A stretch of DNA of 64,000 bases, taken from positions 682,781 to 746,780 of the forward strand of contig NZ_JAAOYW010000001.1 in the NCBI RefSeq assembly GCF_011761235.1, given 5' to 3'. The notes under the pieces were generated by a model. It ran no database searches, was not told where the DNA came from, and was given only the letters and a program-made list of their open reading frames with translations. This document shows, in pieces, positions 56,315 through 64,000 of this stretch (its first letter is position 1; every line of letters starts with the position of its first letter). Source of the DNA: Frigoribacterium faeni. GTDB taxonomy: Bacteria; Actinomycetota; Actinomycetes; Actinomycetales; Microbacteriaceae. The translations under genes were made by a program, and so were the position numbers.

Positions 56315-57094
56315 TCAGCGCCCGACGAGTCCGCGGAGGGCGGCGAGGCGGCGCCCGACGCCCCACTGCGTCACGCGCAGCATGGCCTCCACCACGATCG
56401 CCTGGCTCATCTTCGACTCGCCCCGCTCGCGCTCGCGGAACTCGATCGGCACCTCGACGACGCGGTGCCCCTGGTCGAGCACGCGCAGGGTCATGTCGAC
56501 CTGGAAGCAGTAGCCCTTGGAGTCGATGTGGCTGAGGTCCATGGCCCGCACCGTCTCGGCGCGGTAGGCGCGGAAGCCGGCTGTGACGTCCTTCAGCGAC
56601 AGTCCCAGGACGATGCGCGCGTAGGCGTTGCCCCCGCGGCTCAGCACCTGACGGCTCAGCGGCCAGTTGACCACGCTGCCGCCGGGCACCCAGCGGGAGC
56701 CGATGGCGAGGGACGGGGCGTCCGGCGCCTGCGAGGCGACGCGGGCGAGCATGGCCGGGAGGCGCTCCGGCGGGTGCGACCCGTCGGCGTCCATCTCGAC
56801 GAGGAACTCGTAGCCGTGCTCGAGCCCCCAGCCGAAGCCGAAGACGTACGCGGCGCCCAGGCCGAGCTTGCCCGTGCGGTGCTGCACGTGGACGCGCTCG
56901 TCCGCGGCGGCCATCCGCTCGGCGAGCTCGCCGGTCCCGTCGGGGCTGGCGTCGTCGACGACGAGCACGTGCGCCTCGGGCGCGGCGGCCAGGAGCCGCC
57001 CGACGATGCTCTCGATGTTCTCGACCTCGTCGTAGGTGGGGATGACGACGAGGGCACCGCGACCGGTGTGGACTGAGGCGTTCGAGGGCAGCAC
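56315..57094 (-). CDS. ppm1: Polyprenol monophosphomannose synthase
   Basis: GT2 enzyme that transfers mannose from GDP-mannose to polyprenol phosphate, giving the donor for extracytoplasmic mannosylation. The 259-residue protein has VVIPTYDEVENI, the nucleotide-binding VVDDASPDGT, a DADG acceptor motif and the DPM1-type end (GFRAYRAETVRAMDL; YCFQVDMTLRVL). No fused acyltransferase domain. GTG start, TAGAGT 6 bp upstream. It links manA/manB to the surface-polymer genes. Confidence 0.93.
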   Translation of the reverse strand: MLPSNASVHTGRGALVVIPTYDEVENIESIVGRLLAAAPEAHVLVVDDASPDGTGELAERMAAADERVHVQHRTGKLGLGAAYVFGFGWGLEHGYEFLVEMDADGSHPPERLPAMLARVASQAPDAPSLAIGSRWVPGGSVVNWPLSRQVLSRGGNAYARIVLGLSLKDVTAGFRAYRAETVRAMDLSHIDSKGYCFQVDMTLRVLDQGHRVVEVPIEFRERERGESKMSQAIVVEAMLRVTQWGVGRRLAALRGLVGR

Positions 57095-57100
57095 GGCACG

Positions 57101-57106
57101 ACTCTA
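57101..57106 (-). promoter_or_regulatory. -10 hexamer TAGAGT, leaderless start of ppm1
   Basis: TAGAGT is 6 bp before the GTG at 57094 on the minus strand. Confidence 0.5.
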
Positions 57107-57144
57107 GCCCAGGCCGCACGGCCCGTCAGGGAGGCGCGGGCTGA

Positions 57145-57150
57145 CATGAT
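57145..57150 (+). promoter_or_regulatory. -10 hexamer CATGAT, leaderless start
   Basis: CATGAT is 6 bp before the ATG at 57157. A copy of the GGGAGGCGCGGG motif lies immediately upstream, at 57129-57140. Confidence 0.45.
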
Positions 57151-57156
57151 GGTCCG

Positions 57157-58470
57157 ATGGCACACCCGGCACGAGCGCACGAGCCCGTGCGGCGCTACGT
57201 CTCGGCGTGGATCGGGTTCTCGGCCGGCGGGCACTTGAGCCAGGCGCTCGCCGTCGCCGTCGTCCTGTACGCGTTCTCGGCCCACGCCGTCCGCGCCCTG
57301 ATCGGCTGGCCGGGCTCCCTCGCCGTCCTCGTGTCGCTCGTCGCCCTCGCGGCGTGCTCCCTGCTCGGCCAGCGCCACCACATCGAGTGGCACGGCATCC
57401 TGCCCGTGTCGCTCATCGCGCTGTTCGGCTGGTGGGGCGTCTCCGTGTTCTGGAGCGACTACACGTGGGCGACGATCGGGGGCGTCGCCTACGCGGTCGC
57501 CTTCGGCGCACTCGGCCTGTACCTGGCGCTCGGCCGCGACCTGGTGCAGGTGGTCCGGGCCTCGGGCGACGCCCTCCGCATCCTGCTCGTCACCTCCCTG
57601 GCCCTCGAGGTGTTCAGCGGCCTGCTGATCGACCAGCCCATCCGGTTCCTCGGCATCGCCGGCGACCTGGCGGTCGGCGGGCCGATCCAGGGCATCGCGG
57701 GCACGCGGAACTACCTTGGGTTCCTCGCCGCGCTCGGTCTCGTCACCTTCGCGGTCGAGTACCTGACGCGCTCGGTGTCCCGGGGACTCGGCCTCGCCTC
57801 CTGCACGCTGGCCGCCCTCTGCGTCCTCTTCTCCCGCTCCCCCGTCACCGCCGCCGCGGTGCTCGCCCTCGTCGTGGCGGGCCTGGCGCTCCGATCGCTG
57901 CGGGGGGCTCCTCCGGCACGGCGCCCCGTCATCCAGGGCGTGCTGGCCGGGCTCGTCTCGCTGGGCGGCGTCGTCGCCTGGCTCAGCCGGGAGCGGATCT
58001 TCCCCGCCGTCGACGCCACGGGCGACGTCGACGTCCGCGTGGCGCTCTGGGCGCGGCTCCGCCAGCTGATCGAGGTCAACTCGCTGCAGGGCTGGGGCTT
58101 CGTCGGGCAGTGGCCCACCGAGGTGTTCCCCTTCTCGACCTTGCTGACCTCGGCGGGGCGCCCCTCCGCCACCGGCCTGGGCGCCCTCTTCGACACCTGG
58201 TTCCAGGTGGGCCTCGTCGGCGTGCTCCTGCTCGTGGCGGCAGGCGGCCTGGCCTTCGTCCGGGCCTGGACGACCGCCTCCTCGCACCCCATCGTCGCCT
58301 ACGCCTGGCCTGCGCTCGTGCTGGTGCTGATCGGGGTCGTGTCGATCGCCGAGAGCTACGCGCTCTTCGAGGGCACGCTCATGTTCGTCGTGGCGGCGTC
58401 CACGATCGCCGCGCGGAAGCGCTCGTGGCGCTCACGCCTCGAGGCGCGCCCCGCCGTCGACCGACGCTGA
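57157..58470 (+). CDS. O-antigen ligase/polymerase-like membrane protein (second copy)
   Basis: A 437-residue protein with about eleven membrane helices, similar in layout to the protein from 53095. Wzy_C-type motifs include GIAGTRNYLGFLAALGL, DVDVRVALWARLRQLIEV and ALFDTWFQVGLVGVLLLV. ATG start, CATGAT 6 bp upstream. Its 3' end overlaps the end of the convergent flippase gene by 39 bp. Confidence 0.82.
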   Translation: MAHPARAHEPVRRYVSAWIGFSAGGHLSQALAVAVVLYAFSAHAVRALIGWPGSLAVLVSLVALAACSLLGQRHHIEWHGILPVSLIALFGWWGVSVFWSDYTWATIGGVAYAVAFGALGLYLALGRDLVQVVRASGDALRILLVTSLALEVFSGLLIDQPIRFLGIAGDLAVGGPIQGIAGTRNYLGFLAALGLVTFAVEYLTRSVSRGLGLASCTLAALCVLFSRSPVTAAAVLALVVAGLALRSLRGAPPARRPVIQGVLAGLVSLGGVVAWLSRERIFPAVDATGDVDVRVALWARLRQLIEVNSLQGWGFVGQWPTEVFPFSTLLTSAGRPSATGLGALFDTWFQVGLVGVLLLVAAGGLAFVRAWTTASSHPIVAYAWPALVLVLIGVVSIAESYALFEGTLMFVVAASTIAARKRSWRSRLEARPAVDRR

Positions 58471-59838
58471 CGTCGCCGCCGACGCTCGGCGGACGGACCA
58501 CGCCGCGAGCACCGTCGCGGCCGCGGCGGTCGTCGCGGTCCCGGCCACCATCGAGACGGCCACGGCCGTGCCCAGGTCGGCCGGCGAGAGCAGGTACACC
58601 GCGAGCAGGACGACGAGGCCCACGGGCCAGACGACCGTGGCGAGTCGCTCCCGGTGCAGGGCCAGCAGGGCCTGGGTGACGACCATGGTCACGATCTGCA
58701 GCACGCACGACACGGCGAGCAGCACGAGGTCGCCGGTGGCGATCTCATAGTCCTCGCCGAACCACGACACCACGAGGGCGCCCGTCAGCCAGACCAGCAC
58801 CACCCAGACGACGCCGAGCCCGAGCACGGCGACGTTCCACCCGGCCAGGGACCGCACGAGGGCCGCGAACCGCCCGCGCTGCACGTCGACCGTGAACCGC
58901 GTCAGCATGAGCGACTGGACCGCGTTGAAGAGGAACAAGGGCACGCGGGCGACGGCGAGGGCGGCGACGAGGCTCGCCGTGTAGGCGGTCGCCTCTCCGC
59001 TGACGGCCACCTGCGCCAGGATCACCCCGACGTTGACGAACAGCTGCAGCAGGAGGGACCCCGTCGTGAGCGCGGCGTAGGCGGCCAGGTCGGCCGACCG
59101 GGGCGTCGGCGGCGCGGCGGGTGCCTGGCTCGCGGGGGCCGCCCGACGGACGCCGGCCAGCGCGACGGCGGCCGCGACGATCGGGGCCACGACGAGGGCA
59201 GAGCCCAGGAGGCGCGGGTCGGTCGCACCGCCCGCGGCGAGGGCCAGGACGCCCAGCACCTTGAGCACGCCCTCGAGCGACATCTCGAGCCCGTAGCGAC
59301 CGAACCGGCCCGTGCCCGCCAGCCAGCCGCGCGCGGCGAACAGCGCCGTCGAGGCCACGAGGCCGACGCCGAAGAGGTGCACGAACTCGGTCTGCCCCGA
59401 GAAGAGGAGCCGCCCGATCGGGTCGGCGAAGACGAGCAGCAGCACGAGGGCCGCCGCCAGCACGACGCCGGCGAGGGCGAGCGTCCGCACCACGATCGGC
59501 CGGGTCGACGCGCCGGTGTCCCGGGCGCGGGCGATGCCGCGCGAGAGCATCTGCTCGACCGGCTGGAACAGCCCCACCGCGATGCCGGCCATCATCGTCC
59601 AGAGGACCGACACGGGCGCGCTCGCCACCCCGCCCACGATGTTCCCGACGAGGGCCAGGTACAGGTAGTTGCAGCCGCCCAGCAGCACGGTGCCGGTGCC
59701 CAGCGCGATCAGCGGGCTGCGCCCGCCGCCGCTCGCCGCGGCCTCGGCCGGCACCTCGGCAGGCGGCAGGCCGCCGGGAGCCGTCGACGCGGCGGCGGAC
59801 AGCCCGTCGTCGGGCGTCGTCCCGTCCCGCCTCGTCAC
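58432..59838 (-). CDS. Lipopolysaccharide/oligosaccharide flippase-like protein (Wzx/MATE superfamily)
   Basis: A 468-residue protein with a 40-residue polar N-terminus and about twelve membrane helices of the polysaccharide-flippase fold (GLFQPVEQMLSRGIAR; ARGWLAGTGRFGRYG; TRFTVDVQRGR). It should move a polyprenol-linked sugar across the membrane. GTG start 1 bp before the stop of the ABC ATPase gene, so it is the third gene of the permease-ATPase-flippase operon. No single acceptor can be assigned. Confidence 0.83.
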   Translation of the reverse strand: MTRRDGTTPDDGLSAAASTAPGGLPPAEVPAEAAASGGGRSPLIALGTGTVLLGGCNYLYLALVGNIVGGVASAPVSVLWTMMAGIAVGLFQPVEQMLSRGIARARDTGASTRPIVVRTLALAGVVLAAALVLLLVFADPIGRLLFSGQTEFVHLFGVGLVASTALFAARGWLAGTGRFGRYGLEMSLEGVLKVLGVLALAAGGATDPRLLGSALVVAPIVAAAVALAGVRRAAPASQAPAAPPTPRSADLAAYAALTTGSLLLQLFVNVGVILAQVAVSGEATAYTASLVAALAVARVPLFLFNAVQSLMLTRFTVDVQRGRFAALVRSLAGWNVAVLGLGVVWVVLVWLTGALVVSWFGEDYEIATGDLVLLAVSCVLQIVTMVVTQALLALHRERLATVVWPVGLVVLLAVYLLSPADLGTAVAVSMVAGTATTAAAATVLAAWSVRRASAATSASVDGGARLEA

Positions 59839-59839
59839 G

Positions 59840-60592
59840 CTACGCGAAGTCCCGTCGGAGGGCGGCCACGCCCTCGACCGGGTCGCCGTCGAAGATGACC
59901 TGGCCGTGCGAGAGCACCACGGCGCGGTCGCACATGTTCTCGACCGTCCCGAGGTCGTGCGTGACGATGACGATCGTGCGCCCCTCTCGTTGGAACTGCG
60001 CGATCTTGTCGAGGCACTTGCGCTGGAACGGCTCGTCGCCGACGGCCAGCACCTCGTCGACCAGCAGCACGTCGGGATCGACGTGGATCGCGATGGCGAA
60101 GGCGAGCCGCACGTACATGCCGGACGAGTAGAACTTGACCTGCGTGTCGATGAACTCGCCGATCTCGCTGAAGTCGACGATCGAGTCGAAGAACCCGGCG
60201 ATCTGCTGCTGCGTCAGCCCCAGGATCGACCCGTTGAGGAACACGTTCTCGCGGCCCGTCAGGTCGGGGTGGAACCCCGCCCCGAGCTCGAGCAGCGCCG
60301 CGAGCTGGCCGCGACGGCGCACCTCGCCGGTCGACGGCTGCAGGATGCCGCCGATGACCTTCAGCAGCGTGCTCTTGCCCGAGCCGTTGGCGCCGATGAG
60401 GCCGACGGTCGTGCCGGCCTCGATGTCGAGCGAGATGCCGCGGAGCGCCCAGAAGTCGTCCTTGTGCTTGTTCGACCGGGCGAGGTTGACGATGCGCTCC
60501 TTGAGCGACTTCTCCTTGCGGATGACGAAGCGCTTCGAGACGTCGGTCATGGTGACGACGGGGACGGCGGGCGTCGAGGATGCGGGGCTCAC
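59840..60592 (-). CDS. Polysaccharide ABC exporter, ATP-binding protein (Wzt/TagH type)
   Basis: ATPase of an ABC-2-type polysaccharide or teichoic-acid exporter, 250 residues. Walker A GANGSGKST, the signature YSSGMYVRLAFAIAI, Walker B DVLLVDEVLAVGD and an H-loop THD are present; there is no long C-terminal sugar-binding domain. N-terminal VSKRFVIRKEKSLKERI is typical. GTG start, 3 bp after the permease stop. Confidence 0.93.
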   Translation of the reverse strand: MSPASSTPAVPVVTMTDVSKRFVIRKEKSLKERIVNLARSNKHKDDFWALRGISLDIEAGTTVGLIGANGSGKSTLLKVIGGILQPSTGEVRRRGQLAALLELGAGFHPDLTGRENVFLNGSILGLTQQQIAGFFDSIVDFSEIGEFIDTQVKFYSSGMYVRLAFAIAIHVDPDVLLVDEVLAVGDEPFQRKCLDKIAQFQREGRTIVIVTHDLGTVENMCDRAVVLSHGQVIFDGDPVEGVAALRRDFA

Positions 60593-60595
60593 GGG

Positions 60596-61549
60596 TCAGA
60601 TCTCCTGGGCGAAGTTGCCCTGCAGGCGGGCGAAGACGCGCTGCGCGACGAGCAGCAGGGCGAGGCCGACGACGGCGAGGACGAGGAGGCGGAAGTCGAG
60701 GTCGACGGGGAACGGCTGCGGCGGGACCACGGTGCCGTCGGCCATCGTCGTGGTCTCGCTCCCGGCGCGCCAGATGCCCTTCTGGAACGCGAGGATGATG
60801 TCGGTCATCGGGTTGAGCTGGTACAGCGTCACGATCCACTCCTGGCCGCGGGCGGCGGCGCGGTCGACGACCATGCCGAACGAGTAGACGATCGGCGAGG
60901 CCCAGAAGAGGATGAGCAGGGCCACCTCGACGAGGTACTGGACGTCGCGCAGGTAGACGTTGACCGCCGAGAGGAACAGCCCCAGGGCGAGCCCGTAGAT
61001 CACCGTGAGCACGACGGCCACCGGCACGTAGAGCAGGTTCCACGAGAGCGGGAACTGCCCCAGCACGACGACGGCGGCGAGCAGGACCACGAACTGCACC
61101 GCGAAGTTGAACAGCGCGGACCCGAGCGACGCCAGCGGGAACAGCTCCCGTGGCACGTACACCTTCTTGATCAGGCCGGCGTTGGCGAGGATCGACGTCG
61201 TGCCGCCGGCGATGACCTCGTTGTACAGCCCCCACAGCGTCAGGCCCGCGAAGACGTAGATCGCGAACTGCGGCACCGAGCGGGCGGCGCCCAGCACCTG
61301 GCCCACGGCGAAGTAGTAGATGGCCAGCATGGTGAGCGGCCGGATGAAGCTCCAGACGAAGCCCAGGGCGCTGTCCTTGTAGCGGGCCTTGAGCTCGCGC
61401 CGGATCAGCAGGTCGAGCAGGGCGCGGTGGCCCCAGATGTCACGGACGGCCGGTGCGATGCCGCTCACCAGGCCGCCCTCGGGCGCCCCCGCCTTCTCGA
61501 ACGGCAGGGTCGCGATGCGCTGGATGCGCGCCTCGGATTCAGTACTCAC
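60596..61549 (-). CDS. Polysaccharide ABC exporter, permease (Wzm/TagG type)
   Basis: A 317-residue ABC-2 permease with six membrane helices. Typical segments are LLIRRELKARYKDSALGFVW, VYVPRELFPLASLGSAL and NPMTDIILAFQKGI. GTG start with GGAGATCC. First gene of the exporter operon, opposed to the GT2 gene across a 174-bp spacer. Confidence 0.93.
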   Translation of the reverse strand: MSTESEARIQRIATLPFEKAGAPEGGLVSGIAPAVRDIWGHRALLDLLIRRELKARYKDSALGFVWSFIRPLTMLAIYYFAVGQVLGAARSVPQFAIYVFAGLTLWGLYNEVIAGGTTSILANAGLIKKVYVPRELFPLASLGSALFNFAVQFVVLLAAVVVLGQFPLSWNLLYVPVAVVLTVIYGLALGLFLSAVNVYLRDVQYLVEVALLILFWASPIVYSFGMVVDRAAARGQEWIVTLYQLNPMTDIILAFQKGIWRAGSETTTMADGTVVPPQPFPVDLDFRLLVLAVVGLALLLVAQRVFARLQGNFAQEI

Positions 61550-61690
61550 GGATCTCCATGCCTCGCGCCTTCCGCGGCGACAGTCCAGCCGCCGGGGCGA
61601 CGACGTCGCCCGGCAGGCGACGAATCATCATCACACATCGTCCCGACAGCCCGCGCGACGCTCGCCGCCCCGTCGTCGACCGCCAGTACA

Positions 61691-61711
61691 CTGGCTCACT
61701 GATCGAGCCAG
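61691..61711 (+). repeat. 7-bp inverted repeat upstream of the GT2 gene
   Basis: CTGGCTC-N7-GAGCCAG lies 13 bp before the GT2 start codon and could form in the mRNA leader or bind a regulator. A TACACT hexamer at 61687-61692 could be the -10. Confidence 0.5.
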
Positions 61712-61723
61712 AGAGCAGCGTGC

Positions 61724-62581
61724 ATGTCCCCCCGTCTCACCGTCGTCATCCCGTCCTACAACAACGCCGAGTTCATCGACGAGACGGTGCGCTCCGTCCT
61801 GTCGCAGGACTTCTACGACTTCGAGCTGGTCGTCGCCGACCACTCGTCGACCGACGAGACCTGGGCCCGCCTCCAGGCCTACGCCGACGACCCCCGGGTG
61901 CGACTGCTGCAGACGCCCGCAGGAGGCGGGGCACCGGCGAACTGGACGCGCGTGACCGAGGCCGCCACCGGCGAGTACCTCCGGCTCGTGCCCGGCGACG
62001 ACGTCCTCCACCCGGGCACGCTCCGCGACCACGTCGAGGCGCTCGACGAACAGCCCACGGCCGTGCTCGCCTCCTCCCCCCGGTCGCTGATCGACGCGTC
62101 GAGCGCGACCGTCCTGCGCCGTCGAGGCCGCGACTGGGGCCGTCGGCTCGTCCCCGGCACGGAGGCGGTCCGCGCCACCGTGCGCGCGGGCACCAACGTC
62201 TTCGGCGAGCCGTTCTGCGTGACCTTCCGACGCTCGGCGCTCCTCGAGGCCGGGGGCTGGTACCCGGCGTTCCCTTACCTGATCGACCAGGCGAGCTACT
62301 GCCGCACCCTGCTCCGGGGCGACCTGGTCGCGGTGCCCGGGCTCGCGGGCGGCTTCCGCCTCAGCTCCACGCAGTGGAGCGTGGCCCTCTCGGCCGAGCA
62401 GTCCCGCCAGGCACGCGGCTACCACGCCGAGCTGCACCGCGAGCACCCCGACGTCGTCCGCACGGCCGACCGCCGCCTCGGCGACCTGCGGGCCCGTGTC
62501 GCCGCGCAGTCCCGACGACTGGTGTACCTCCTCCTCAAGCGCCGGATGCAGGCCGGCGAGCGCGTCGCGGGCCGTCCCTGA
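61724..62581 (+). CDS. Glycosyltransferase family 2
   Basis: A 285-residue GT-A glycosyltransferase. It opens VVIPSYNNAEFIDETVRSVL, has VVADHSSTDETW, a DxD-like PGDD and the C-terminal FRLSSTQWSV with a basic end. Donor and acceptor are unknown. ATG start; its stop overlaps the following start (TGATG), so they are coupled. Confidence 0.9.
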   Translation: MSPRLTVVIPSYNNAEFIDETVRSVLSQDFYDFELVVADHSSTDETWARLQAYADDPRVRLLQTPAGGGAPANWTRVTEAATGEYLRLVPGDDVLHPGTLRDHVEALDEQPTAVLASSPRSLIDASSATVLRRRGRDWGRRLVPGTEAVRATVRAGTNVFGEPFCVTFRRSALLEAGGWYPAFPYLIDQASYCRTLLRGDLVAVPGLAGGFRLSSTQWSVALSAEQSRQARGYHAELHREHPDVVRTADRRLGDLRARVAAQSRRLVYLLLKRRMQAGERVAGRP

Positions 62582-64000
62582 TGACGGCGAGCCGCGGGGC
62601 GGCGGCCTCCGGGCCGGAGCGCGGCGGCCTCCTCGGTCGTGCGGCGGCCCGGTGGGGCACGACCTACCTCGTCTCCGCGCTGCTCGCCGCCGCCGGGGTC
62701 GCGTTCGCCATGAAGCTCTGGCGGGCCGACTGGTCCGTGCCGTTCTTCGACCGGAACGACGCGCTGGCCGTGTCGGCGCACTTCAAGACCGTGTCCGAGA
62801 CCGGCTGGTACGAGTCGCAGCCGTTGCTCGGAGCCCCCTACGGGCAGCAGTACCACGACTTCCCGACCGCCGACAACCTGCAGTTCATGGCGGCCCGCGT
62901 CCTCTCGGCCGTGCTCGGCGACTGGGCGGCCGCCCTCAACATCTGGTACGTGCTCGGGTTCGTCCTCGTCGCGGTCACCGCCACCTTCTTCTTCCTCCGG
63001 ATCGGCATGTCGCGCATCCTCGCGGTCGTGCTCGCCGTCCTGTTCGCCCTCGCCCCTTACCACTTCATCCGCAACGAGAACCACCTGGCCCTGTCGAGCT
63101 ACTTCACGCTGCCCCTGGCGTTCTGGGTGGTGCACCTCATCGCGACGGGCCGCCCGCTGTGGCTGCGGCGCGCCGGGGCGCGGAACCCGGTGCTCGCGGT
63201 CGTGACCGGTCGGGGGGCCGCGGTCGCCGCCTCCTTGGCACTGGTCGTCACGGGAGCCACCTACTACGGGTTCTTCACGGTCGTCTTCGTCGCCCTGGTC
63301 GGCGTCGCGTCGTGGTGGCGCGTGCGCGACCTGCGCCGGCTCGGCGGCGCGGTCGTCGCGGGGCTGGTCGTCGTCGTGACGGCCGTCCTCAACATGCTGC
63401 CCGACCTGCTCTGGTCGTGGCGCAACGGCTCGGACGGCGGCGCCCTCGTGCGCACGCCCGTCGAGACCGAGTACTACTCGCTCAAGCTGACGCAGCTGCT
63501 GCTGCCGATGCCGGGGCACCGGGTGACGTTCCTCGCGAACCTCCGCGACTACTACGACGACTACTTCCCGTACCGGTCCGAGACCCCCGTCCTCGGCGCC
63601 GTGGCGGCGGCCGGGTTCGTGCTGCTCGTCGTGGTCGCCGTGTCGTCGCTGCTCGGACGTCGGCGACCGGTCGCCGGCTCGGCGCCCGCGAACGCGGAGC
63701 GGTTCCGGACCGTCCGCCTCATGGCCGGCCTCGCGCTCGTCGCCTTCCTGTTCGGCACGCTCGGCGGGCTGTCGAGCCTCTTCTCGTTCGTCACGAGCTC
63801 GCTGCGCGGCGCGAACCGGATGTCGATCGTGATCGCCCTCCTCTCCCTGGCGGGCCTCGGGCTCGCGCTCGACGCCGCGGTCGCCCGCGTCGTGACGTGG
63901 CGACCGCACCTGCGCCTCGCGCCGGCCACCGCGACCCTCGCCGTGGGGGCGGTGCTGCTCGTCGGCGGCACCTGGGACCAGACCAGCGCCGAGGCCGTCC
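62581..64000 (+). CDS. Polytopic GT-C-like membrane protein (second paralogue), partial
   Basis: The first 473 residues of a large membrane protein cut by the right edge. About nine membrane helices are visible. It shares with the 54473-56281 protein the sequence type APYHFIRNENHLALS, an ETEYYSLKLTQLLLP segment and a similar order of loops. Overlaps the GT2 stop by one base. A GT-C-type sugar transferase is likely but not shown. Confidence 0.75.
   Translation, partial: MTASRGAAASGPERGGLLGRAAARWGTTYLVSALLAAAGVAFAMKLWRADWSVPFFDRNDALAVSAHFKTVSETGWYESQPLLGAPYGQQYHDFPTADNLQFMAARVLSAVLGDWAAALNIWYVLGFVLVAVTATFFFLRIGMSRILAVVLAVLFALAPYHFIRNENHLALSSYFTLPLAFWVVHLIATGRPLWLRRAGARNPVLAVVTGRGAAVAASLALVVTGATYYGFFTVVFVALVGVASWWRVRDLRRLGGAVVAGLVVVVTAVLNMLPDLLWSWRNGSDGGALVRTPVETEYYSLKLTQLLLPMPGHRVTFLANLRDYYDDYFPYRSETPVLGAVAAAGFVLLVVVAVSSLLGRRRPVAGSAPANAERFRTVRLMAGLALVAFLFGTLGGLSSLFSFVTSSLRGANRMSIVIALLSLAGLGLALDAAVARVVTWRPHLRLAPATATLAVGAVLLVGGTWDQTSAEAV

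Overview
The window is very GC-rich DNA from a high-GC Gram-positive (Actinomycetota). WhiB-type Fe-S regulators, MtrA/MtrB/LpqB, DUF3090 and DUF3499 proteins, a polyprenol-phosphate mannose synthase and compact operons with 4-bp GTGA/ATGA overlaps all fit. The overall style resembles Microbacteriaceae (Curtobacterium, Frigoribacterium, Clavibacter and relatives), but the genus cannot be fixed from sequence reading alone. I see no insertion sequence, prophage, plasmid gene, CRISPR array or rRNA. One tRNA gene, tRNA-Lys(CTT), is present.

Layout. From 1 to 17.7 kb lies a transport and osmotic-stress neighbourhood: the start of a Mrp Na+/H+ antiporter (cut by the left edge), trehalose synthesis (otsA-otsB), a fructosamine-kinase-like protein, CorA, a sugar isomerase/epimerase, an anion-transporter-like protein, an MscS channel, a glycine-betaine ABC transporter with CBS domains, and an amino-acid permease. 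From 17.7 to 20.2 kb lie the actinobacterial trio SCO1664-like / DUF3090 / histidine phosphatase, a tandem-repeat block and tRNA-Lys. From 20.2 to 32.8 kb is a core block that, from memory, matches the order around M. tuberculosis Rv3219-Rv3246c: whiB1, pdtaS, an Rv3235-like gene, secA, hpf, comF-like, lpqB, mtrB, mtrA.

From 32.9 to 40.4 kb a DUF4129-DUF4350-MoxR-DUF58-SpoIIM-RDD membrane cluster, with the order I recall for Rv3689-Rv3695, sits between mtrA and sahH. From 40.4 to 51.6 kb come sahH, a CsoR-type sensor, a phosphomannomutase, DUF3499, a degenerate metallopeptidase-family protein, a DUF5719 protein, a large glycosyltransferase/membrane fusion, whiB2, galE and manA, that is, nucleotide-sugar supply plus envelope assembly. 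From 51.9 kb to the right edge, after an acyl-CoA dehydrogenase, is a cell-surface glycopolymer locus: two O-antigen-ligase-like proteins, two related polytopic membrane proteins (the second cut by the right edge), a polyprenol-phosphate mannose synthase, a Wzx-like flippase, a Wzm/Wzt-type ABC exporter and a GT2 glycosyltransferase.

Control signals. About eighteen genes start exactly 6-7 bp (one at 9 bp) downstream of a TAnnnT-like hexamer with no Shine-Dalgarno sequence, which predicts leaderless transcripts; two divergent gene pairs appear to share one -10 hexamer. whiB2 has a good -35/-10 promoter whose -10 is overlapped by a 12-bp perfect palindrome. Several operons end in long GC hairpins without a U-tract. 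A short GGAGGCGCGG-like motif recurs across the window in intergenic and coding DNA.
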